From Cryomorphaceae bacterium (GTDB lineage: Bacteria; Bacteroidota; Bacteroidia; Flavobacteriales; Schleiferiaceae): 12,455 nt of DNA. The translations under genes were made by a program, and so were the position numbers. How positions within the stretch are numbered: the first letter of the stretch is position 1; every line of letters begins with the position of its first letter. The DNA is taken from positions 1-12,455 of the forward strand of contig DMDX01000063.1 in NCBI GenBank assembly GCA_003451355.1. The letters are read 5' to 3'. Below, in pieces: positions 7,117-12,455 of the stretch. The notes under the pieces were generated by a model. That model saw only the letters and a program-made list of their open reading frames with translations. It made no database searches and was not told the origin of the DNA.

Positions 7117-8591
7117 GTAATTTGACCCTGTACGACAGTCTAACGGGCGAACTTCGCCCCTTTGAGCCGATTCATGCACCGAACGTAGGAATGTACGTGT
7201 GTGGTCCTACCGTGTACAGCGACGTGCACTTGGGAAACACACGCACGTTTTTGAGTTTCGACCTGCTCTTTCGCTACCTCAAGCACCTTGGCTACAAAGT
7301 GCGCTACGTGCGCAACATTACCGACGCGGGTCACCTCGAGAGCGATTCCGATGTAGGCGAAGACAAAATCGCCAAAAAGGCGCGCCTCGAACAGCTCGAG
7401 CCCATGGAGATCGTGCAGCGCTACACCGTGGGATTCAGAAACGTGATGCAGGCGTACAACGCGCTTCCGCCGTCGATTGAACCCACCGCCACCGGACACA
7501 TCGTCGAGCAGATCGAGATGATCAAAAAGCTTATTGCGGACGACTACGCGTACGAGGCCAACGGCAGCGTCTACTTCAGCATCGGAACCTACCTCGAGAA
7601 GTACCCCTACGGCGAGCTTTCTGGCCGCAGCATCGAAGACCTGGAGTCCGGAACCCGCGACCTCGACGGCCAGCAAGACAAGCGCCACCCGCTCGACTTT
7701 GCCCTTTGGAAGAAGGCCTCGCCCGAGCACATCATGCGCTGGCCGTCCCCTTGGAGCGAAGGCTTCCCCGGTTGGCACCTCGAGTGCTCTGCCATGAGTA
7801 CCAAATACCTCGGCGAGGAGTTTGACATCCACGGGGGCGGAATGGACTTGAAGTTCCCGCACCACGAATGCGAAATCGCCCAAAACAAAGGGGCCACGGG
7901 GCACGGTGGAGCGCGCTACTGGCTTCATGCCAACATGCTGACGCTGAACGGCAAGCGCATGGCCAAGTCCACCGGAAACACCTTAGACCCGCGCGACCTA
8001 CTCACCGGCGAAAGTCCCCACCTCAGCAAGTCGTACACGCCGGGAGCGGTGCGCTTCTTCATTCACCAAGCCCACTACCGGAGTGTGCTGGACTTTAGCG
8101 ATTCCGCCCTGCAGGCCGCTGAAAAAGGCTACTACCGCCTTCTTGCGAGCATTGAGGCACTTGCCCAGCGCCCAGCCCAAGGTCCCGACCGTGGCACCTG
8201 GAATGTGGCCGAGTGGAATGCACAATGTTCAGAAGCAATGAACCAGGACCTCAACAGCCCCGTGCTCATTGCCCACCTTTTTGACGCCGCGAAAGCGATT
8301 ACGGCCGACCAAAAAGATCCGAATATCCTTGGGCGCGCCGGCGCAGCCGAATTACTCAACGCCATGAACACATGGATGTTTGACGTGCTTGGGCTGGCTC
8401 CCGAACATCAATCCGGGTCGGGCAAGTACCAAAAAGCATTGGATGCCGCCATGTCGATCGTACTCGACGTGCGCCGCAAAGCGCGCGAATCCAAGGATTG
8501 GTCCACAAGTGACGCCCTACGCGATGCGCTGGCTCAAGGCGGAATTGTCGTTCAGGACGGTCCTGAAGGCAGCAGCTTTCGGGTCGAATGA
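7113..8591 (+). CDS. cysS: Cysteinyl-tRNA synthetase
   Basis: The product is 492 residues, normal for a class I CysRS, which charges tRNA-Cys with cysteine in the cytoplasm. The HIGH-type motif is HLGN at 39-42 in PTVYSDVHLGNTR. The KMSKS loop is RMAKS at 282-286 in NGKRMAKSTGN, a tolerated variant. The four zinc ligands that select cysteine are present: Cys30 (YVCGPTV), Cys225 (GWHLECSAMS), His250 and Glu254 (FPHHECEIAQ). The C-terminal part (about 330-492) is the helical DALR/anticodon region, with the characteristic RxxARxxKDW-like segment near 466-474. The ATG at 7113 overlaps the folE stop in ATGA, so translation is probably coupled; a longer upstream frame would run deep inside folE and is rejected. 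The stop in turn overlaps the yidD start. Confidence 0.97.
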   Translation: MSNLTLYDSLTGELRPFEPIHAPNVGMYVCGPTVYSDVHLGNTRTFLSFDLLFRYLKHLGYKVRYVRNITDAGHLESDSDVGEDKIAKKARLEQLEPMEIVQRYTVGFRNVMQAYNALPPSIEPTATGHIVEQIEMIKKLIADDYAYEANGSVYFSIGTYLEKYPYGELSGRSIEDLESGTRDLDGQQDKRHPLDFALWKKASPEHIMRWPSPWSEGFPGWHLECSAMSTKYLGEEFDIHGGGMDLKFPHHECEIAQNKGATGHGGARYWLHANMLTLNGKRMAKSTGNTLDPRDLLTGESPHLSKSYTPGAVRFFIHQAHYRSVLDFSDSALQAAEKGYYRLLASIEALAQRPAQGPDRGTWNVAEWNAQCSEAMNQDLNSPVLIAHLFDAAKAITADQKDPNILGRAGAAELLNAMNTWMFDVLGLAPEHQSGSGKYQKALDAAMSIVLDVRRKARESKDWSTSDALRDALAQGGIVVQDGPEGSSFRVE

Positions 8592-8848
8592 TCAAATTGC
8601 TACTGTGGGCGGTTTCAACGCCCATGCTCGCACTGATCGGACTGTATAAGTTCGTCATCTCACCCCTTACCCCTCCGAGCTGCCGGCACTACCCGACCTG
8701 CTCCACTTATGCGGGAGAAGCCATCAAAGAATGGGGTCCGTGGACCGGATCGTGGCTTTCGCTCAAGCGATTGAGCCGTTGCCACCCCTGGGGAACCTCG
8801 GGAATGGACCCCGTTCCGAAAAAGTGCGAAAAGGCACCCAACGCCTAA
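8588..8848 (+). CDS. yidD: YidD membrane protein insertion efficiency factor
   Basis: The product is 86 residues, typical for YidD (about 70-90). It has an N-terminal amphipathic or membrane-associated helix (about 1-25), then the family signature: SPLTPPSCRHYPTCSTYA (about 25-42), with Cys32 and Cys38, and LKRLSRCHPWG (about 58-68) with Cys65, followed by GMDPVP. YidD acts at the inner face of the cytoplasmic membrane and helps YidC and Sec insert membrane proteins. In many bacteria it sits with rpmH-rnpA-yidC; here it is instead coupled to cysS by an ATGA overlap (8588-8591) and followed by lgt after 23 nt. The link with cysS is likely only an operon arrangement. Confidence 0.95.
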   Translation: MIKLLLWAVSTPMLALIGLYKFVISPLTPPSCRHYPTCSTYAGEAIKEWGPWTGSWLSLKRLSRCHPWGTSGMDPVPKKCEKAPNA

Positions 8849-8859
8849 GCGAGAACTCC

Positions 8860-8867
8860 TAACTTTA
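8860..8867 (+). promoter_or_regulatory. Probable -7 promoter box (TAACTTTA) for lgt
   Basis: TAACTTTA matches TAnnTTTG at all but the last base, with G next. It lies 4 nt before the lgt ATG at 8872, in the only non-overlapping junction (8849-8871) of the seven-gene run. This suggests lgt and the genes after it can be transcribed separately from folE-cysS-yidD. No clear -33 box is seen, and upstream coding sequence limits it. Confidence 0.5.
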
Positions 8868-8871
8868 GGCC

Positions 8872-9939
8872 ATGCTAGCTACCATCACTTGGGTTGCCGA
8901 CCGCGGAATCGAACTCGGCCCACTATTCATTCGCTACTACCAAGTCTTCTTCTTTTTGGGCTTCTTTTTGGGCTACCAATGGATGAAAAAGGTCTTCATC
9001 AAAGAGGGCGTAGACCTCAAAATCCTCGACGCCTTGCTCTCAACCATGGTGGTGGCGACTGTTCTGGGTGCGCGCTTTGGCCACGTTTTTTTCTACGACT
9101 GGGGCTACTACCGCGAGCACGTCGCCGAGATCTTTATGCCATGGAAGGGCGGACTTGCCTCGCACGGAGCCGCCATCGCAATAGTTATTGCCATGCTGTG
9201 GTTTGGCCGCAAATACCTCAAGCCCATTGGTAAAACTCCGCTTTGGATGCTCGACCGCGTCGTAATCACCGTTGCTCTAGCGGGTGCGTTCATTCGCCTC
9301 GGAAACTTCACCAACAGTGAAATTTACGGTCAGCCCCAAAATTCCGCAGTCGAAACCGTGTTTGTGCGCCCCATCACCGACTACATCGAACGCTACTTTG
9401 AGCGGGATGTCGCCGCCGTGGACTATGCCGCGACAGGCAACTACCTCGAGACCGACAGCCTGCGCCTGCCCGAATACGAGCTGCGGTTCACCCCAACTGA
9501 AACAGCGAGCCTCGATCAAGTTCAATCGATGGTTGAACTCTACCTTGAGCCGCTGGTCAATCGTCAGAATGCCGACAACCGCCACCTTTATCTGCCACAG
9601 GATCAGCTTGTTCAAGAAAAAGATGGCTACTTTGTGCTGACGGCGTACGGAATTCCGCGCGCACCGAGCCAACTGTACGAGGCACTGGCCTACGCGCTGA
9701 TTTACGTGCTGCTTTTATGGCTCTTTGCGCTGGGGGCAGCGGCGCGTGAAGGCCAAATTTTTGGGGCGTTCTTGGTGCTGGTTTTTGGATTCCGATTTGT
9801 AGTGGAGTTTGTCAAAGCCAACCAAAAGGATTTTGAAGCTGGCATGGACTTGAATATGGGGCAATGGCTGAGTATTCCGCTCGTAGTCGCTGGAATGTAC
9901 CTGTGGATTCGAAGCGCCCGCAAAAAAGCAGAAGCATGA
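8872..9939 (+). CDS. lgt: Phosphatidylglycerol-prolipoprotein diacylglyceryl transferase (Lgt)
   Basis: This integral inner-membrane enzyme moves diacylglycerol from phosphatidylglycerol to the lipobox cysteine of prolipoproteins, the first lipoprotein maturation step. The family landmarks are in order: GARFGHVFFY (about 66-75), GGLASHGA with His98, and RLGNFTNSEIYG with Arg142, Asn145 and Glu150 (the Lgt signature; E. coli has Arg143 and Asn146). PRAPSQLYE with Arg263 follows, where E. coli has Arg239 in PRHPSQLYE; the His is Ala here. The product is 355 residues, longer than E. coli Lgt (291). Part of the excess is a larger, charged, soluble segment (about 155-260) between the signature and the PSQLYE motif, which should lie in the periplasm. 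Hydrophobic segments fit about seven membrane helices. The last 4 nt overlap the DUF192 gene. Confidence 0.95.
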   Translation: MLATITWVADRGIELGPLFIRYYQVFFFLGFFLGYQWMKKVFIKEGVDLKILDALLSTMVVATVLGARFGHVFFYDWGYYREHVAEIFMPWKGGLASHGAAIAIVIAMLWFGRKYLKPIGKTPLWMLDRVVITVALAGAFIRLGNFTNSEIYGQPQNSAVETVFVRPITDYIERYFERDVAAVDYAATGNYLETDSLRLPEYELRFTPTETASLDQVQSMVELYLEPLVNRQNADNRHLYLPQDQLVQEKDGYFVLTAYGIPRAPSQLYEALAYALIYVLLLWLFALGAAAREGQIFGAFLVLVFGFRFVVEFVKANQKDFEAGMDLNMGQWLSIPLVVAGMYLWIRSARKKAEA

Positions 9940-10472
9940 ACCGAACACTCGTTGTGCGCATTGGCGGCGCCCTTGTGGTCGTCGCAATTTTGGGGCTCTT
10001 GATCCCCGTGATTGGACCGTGGGTTGGTTTGGATTCCGCACCAAAACCCAAGCGCAGTAATGTGACGACCGACTTTGAGCCGCAGTTTACCGAAGAAGGC
10101 GTGGGTGCCTTTGTGGCCGAAAACGGTGATACACTTGCGGCGTTTCGACTCGAATTGGCCGAATCCACGGCTGAAACCGTGCAAGGGATGATGTTTCGCC
10201 GCAGTGTCCCCGAAGGAACCGGCATGCTGTTCATCATGCCCGAAGAGCGGTTTCAGAGCTTTTGGATGCGCAACACCTACGTGCCGCTGGACATCATTTA
10301 CATCAGCTCCGACGGGCGGGTGGTAAGCATTCAAGCAAATACCCAACCACTGAACGAGACTCCGCTGCCTTCAGAAGGCCCCGCGAAGTTTGTGCTCGAA
10401 ATTGCAGGCGGCCGGTCGGCTGCACTCGGAATCATTCCCGGAACCCAACTACTATGGAAGCGAAACATTTAG
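9936..10472 (+). CDS. Membrane-anchored DUF192 family protein
   Basis: The product is 178 residues. A hydrophobic N-terminal segment (about 8-28, flanked by Arg) acts as a signal anchor or uncleaved signal. A linker to about 60 leads into a DUF192 domain (PF02643) with the recognisable pattern VQGMMFR, GMLFIM, the hallmark FWMRNTYVPLDIIYI (about 108-122), and a closing VLEIAGGRSAALGI. DUF192 is a small beta-rich domain of unknown biochemical role, usually exported. The ATG overlaps the lgt stop (ATGA at 9936-9939); a longer start would sit inside lgt and is not needed. Its place straight after lgt suggests an envelope role, but lipoprotein processing by it is not shown: it has no lipobox itself. 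The 3' end overlaps the next gene by 19 nt. Confidence 0.9.
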   Translation: MNRTLVVRIGGALVVVAILGLLIPVIGPWVGLDSAPKPKRSNVTTDFEPQFTEEGVGAFVAENGDTLAAFRLELAESTAETVQGMMFRRSVPEGTGMLFIMPEERFQSFWMRNTYVPLDIIYISSDGRVVSIQANTQPLNETPLPSEGPAKFVLEIAGGRSAALGIIPGTQLLWKRNI

Positions 10473-11776
10473 CGGCCGCATTTGCGTTGGCCTCAAGCCT
10501 ATGGGCCTCAGGACAGGCACAGTGGACGGTTACCCGAATCACTGCGGCCGAAGGCCGTGAAAACTGGGCCTGCGAACCTTCTGTCGCACTGGACCCCAAC
10601 GGCAAGGGCGTGTACCTCGGCAACGTGCTCAACCAGTTGCACCGCAACTCTTTGAACGGAGCTCCCACTGCTTGGGACCGTGGTATTGCACTTACGTCCA
10701 GCATGGGCGTGTACGGAGACCCCATATTAGCGCACGACTACCAAGGTCGCCTCTACTACTTGCACTTAGCCGACCCAAGCGGCCAAGGTCGCGCCGGCGA
10801 AACCTGGCTGGACCGCATCGTGATACAGTGGAGCGACGACCAAGGCAAGACCTGGTCGGATGGGGCAGGCATCGGCCACAATCCGCCCAAAGACCAAGAC
10901 AAAGAAGGAATCGCCATTGACCAAGCCTCAGGCACCCTCAACGTGTCGTGGACCGAGTTCGATGCGTACGGCCGCACCGAACCCGAGTTCAAATCGCGAA
11001 TTCGATTCAGCCAGTCCTACGACCGCGGCGAGACCTGGTCTCCTGCCATTACGGTTTCGCGCCAAGAAGGAAACTGCCTCGACGGCGATGAAACGCCCGA
11101 AGGTGCCATACCCGTGGCCGACCCCACGGGCGGAGTGGCCGTAGTCTGGTCCTACCGCGACACGGTTTGGATGAACCGCTCTGACGACGACGGCGCCATG
11201 ACGTGGATGCCCGTCGACCGCCCCATCGCCGTGCAGCAAGGTGGGTGGGCCCACGAGATTCCGGCCCTTGGACGCGCCAACGGCATGCCGATTTCGTACT
11301 TTGCCCCCAACGGAACCTGGCACCTAATTTTTGGAGAACAGGACTCTACCGGGTCTTGGGTGAGCCATGCCAGTTCGACCGACCGAGGTGAAAACTGGAG
11401 CCAGCCTTCCCGCCTACCCGTCCCCGACAGCATTCGCCACCATTTTATGCCGTGGTTTGCCATCGACGCCTCTAACGGTGCCCTTCACGTGCTGGCCTAC
11501 GGCCAAACCGCTTCGATGCGCACCCAAGCATGGGTTCACCGTTCGGACGATGGCGGAACCTCGTGGTCTGCCACAGCCCTTAGTACGCCCTTCACCCCCA
11601 CGCCCAAGCGATTCTTTGGAGACTATTCGGGCATCGCTGCCCGAAACGGCGATGTTCACGCGGTATGGACCGAGCAGCGCGAAGGCGTCAACGAACTGGT
11701 CTACGGCCGCTTTGCTGACCCCGCCTTGGACGAAACCATGGTGAACACTTCGACCAAAAAGCGACGCAAAAAGTGA
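10454..11776 (+). CDS. Secreted five-Asp-box (BNR/sialidase-fold) protein
   Basis: The product is 440 residues from ATG at 10454, 19 nt inside the DUF192 gene. The start is supported by the signal peptide it opens (residues 1-23, ending SGQAQ). Five Asp-box motifs are evenly spread: SDDQGKTW (127-134), SYDRGETW (188-195), SDDDGAMTW (243-251), STDRGENW (308-315) and SDDGGTSW (364-371). This spacing suits a single six-bladed propeller of the sialidase superfamily. The sialidase arginine motif (F/Y-R-I-P) is not seen and the arginine triad cannot be assigned, so sialidase activity should not be assumed. The chain ends in a basic tail (KKRRKK) with no sorting domain that I recognise. It sits between DUF192 and pepE in a coupled gene run, which is an unusual place for a secreted carbohydrate-type protein. 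Function unknown. Confidence 0.8.
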   Translation: MEAKHLAAAFALASSLWASGQAQWTVTRITAAEGRENWACEPSVALDPNGKGVYLGNVLNQLHRNSLNGAPTAWDRGIALTSSMGVYGDPILAHDYQGRLYYLHLADPSGQGRAGETWLDRIVIQWSDDQGKTWSDGAGIGHNPPKDQDKEGIAIDQASGTLNVSWTEFDAYGRTEPEFKSRIRFSQSYDRGETWSPAITVSRQEGNCLDGDETPEGAIPVADPTGGVAVVWSYRDTVWMNRSDDDGAMTWMPVDRPIAVQQGGWAHEIPALGRANGMPISYFAPNGTWHLIFGEQDSTGSWVSHASSTDRGENWSQPSRLPVPDSIRHHFMPWFAIDASNGALHVLAYGQTASMRTQAWVHRSDDGGTSWSATALSTPFTPTPKRFFGDYSGIAARNGDVHAVWTEQREGVNELVYGRFADPALDETMVNTSTKKRRKK

Positions 11777-12455
11777 ACCTCCTCCTCGCGTCGACCTCCA
11801 CCGTGCATGGAGCACCCTACTTGAGCTACCTCCGCGACGAGTGGTCGCGTCTGTTTGCGGGACGCCTCGTTGTGTTTGTTCCGTACGCGCGCCCCGGAGG
11901 CATGAGTTGGGACGACTACACCGCCCGCCCCAAAGCAGTGATGGCTGAAGCCGGAATTACGGTGCGCGGCGTCCACGAATTCTCGTCCGTTGCCGAAGCA
12001 GCTTCTGCCGCCGAAGGTTGGTTTGTGGGGGGCGGAAACACCTTTGTCCTTCGCCGCAGCCTTCGTGAAACTGGATTGGAACCGCTGCTCGACGCCAGCG
12101 TTCGTTCCGGAACCCCCTACATGGGCAGCAGCGCCGGCATCAACATCGCCGGATTGAGCATCGGAACCACCAACGACATGCCCGTCGTCGAAGTTCCCAC
12201 ACTTGACGCCATGGGTTGGATTCCGTTCAACCTCAATCCGCACTACATCGACCCCGTCGAGGGCAGAACGCACATGGGTGAAACGCGGGATCAGCGCATC
12301 GCCGAATTCCACGCCTTTAATCCCCAGCCAGTGGTCGGTCTGCGCGAAGGAAGCTGGCTAACGTCAAACGGTAGCGAGCACGTCCTCCACGGACCGCATT
12401 CTGCCCGCATTTTTCGAGCTGGATTGCCCGTGATGGAGCACCCACAAGGCCCGCT
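11773..12455 (+). CDS. pepE: Dipeptidase E (aspartyl dipeptidase, peptidase family S51), C-terminus cut by window edge
   Basis: 227 codons are visible; E. coli PepE has 229 residues, so only a few are missing. PepE is a cytoplasmic serine peptidase that hydrolyses Asp-X dipeptides. From the GTG start the numbering matches the enterobacterial enzyme: Ser120 in the nucleophile motif GSSAGIN, His157 in NLNPHY and Glu192 in LREGSW, the Ser-His-Glu triad reported for that family. GWFVGGGNTF (about 82-91) and TTNDMPVV (about 132-139) are also family blocks. The start is read as GTG at 11773 overlapping the previous stop (GTGA); the resulting MNLLLASTSTVHG aligns with the family's N-terminus, and no ATG fits. 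Last gene of the visible run; coupling to the Asp-box gene is probable. Confidence 0.93.
   Translation, partial: MNLLLASTSTVHGAPYLSYLRDEWSRLFAGRLVVFVPYARPGGMSWDDYTARPKAVMAEAGITVRGVHEFSSVAEAASAAEGWFVGGGNTFVLRRSLRETGLEPLLDASVRSGTPYMGSSAGINIAGLSIGTTNDMPVVEVPTLDAMGWIPFNLNPHYIDPVEGRTHMGETRDQRIAEFHAFNPQPVVGLREGSWLTSNGSEHVLHGPHSARIFRAGLPVMEHPQGP

Noticed and set aside
9864..9935. Upstream start for the DUF192 gene
   Set aside because: It would sit inside the end of lgt; the ATG at 9936 gives a proper membrane anchor at the N-terminus and an ATGA overlap.
10262..10453. 64-codon N-terminal extension of the five-Asp-box protein
   Set aside because: It overlaps the DUF192 domain core, has a His/Arg-rich shadow composition, and would bury the clear signal peptide that starts at 10454.
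10454..11776. Calling the five-Asp-box protein an active sialidase
   Set aside because: Asp-boxes are structural and occur in many propellers; the F/Y-R-I-P motif and arginine triad are not evident.
1..12455. Mobile element, CRISPR array, prophage or defence system
   Set aside because: No transposase, integrase, direct-repeat array, tRNA-flanked insertion or composition shift was seen; the genes are tightly packed housekeeping and envelope genes.

Overview
This 12.5 kb window is dense bacterial chromosome, roughly 55-60% G+C by eye, with no gene-free stretch above about 70 bases. It points to a member of the Bacteroidota, probably a Flavobacteriales-like lineage with unusually high G+C. Several start codons sit 4-5 nt behind a TAnnTTTG-type -7 promoter box, there are no clear Shine-Dalgarno sequences, and the gene families (long VPS10/Asp-box secreted protein, FadL-like barrel, long KAS III paralogue) are typical of that phylum. 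The genus cannot be named from this sequence alone.

Layout. Bases 1-2105 carry the 3' end of a Trp/Tyr/Gly- then Pro/Arg/Gln-rich low-complexity protein, followed 11 nt later by an outer-membrane beta-barrel of OmpP1/FadL type. Bases 2145-5246 encode a 1033-residue secreted VPS10/Asp-box beta-propeller protein with its own probable promoter. A perfect 12-bp hairpin with A and T tracts on its two sides (about 5261-5300) separates it from a convergent minus-strand gene for a 3-oxoacyl-ACP synthase III-like enzyme (5322-6395). A 49-bp divergent promoter region follows.

From 6445 to the right edge, seven plus-strand genes run head to tail: folE (GTP cyclohydrolase I), cysS (cysteinyl-tRNA synthetase), yidD (membrane insertion factor), lgt (prolipoprotein diacylglyceryl transferase), a DUF192 protein, a secreted five-Asp-box protein and pepE (dipeptidase E, cut at its very C-terminus). 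Every junction except yidD-lgt is a stop/start overlap (ATGA, GTGA, or 19 nt), so translation is probably coupled. A second probable promoter lies just before lgt and would make lgt-DUF192-Asp-box-pepE a sub-operon.

Functionally this is mostly housekeeping: folate/pterin supply, translation, lipoprotein maturation, membrane protein insertion and peptide breakdown, together with envelope and secreted proteins of unknown substrate. I see no mobile element, CRISPR array, tRNA, rRNA or defence system. The most notable signal is the mirrored divergent promoter pair at 6396-6444, in which both -7 boxes lie exactly 5 nt from their start codons, implying leaderless or near-leaderless transcripts and mutually exclusive promoter use. 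The low-complexity protein at the left edge is the least explained gene.
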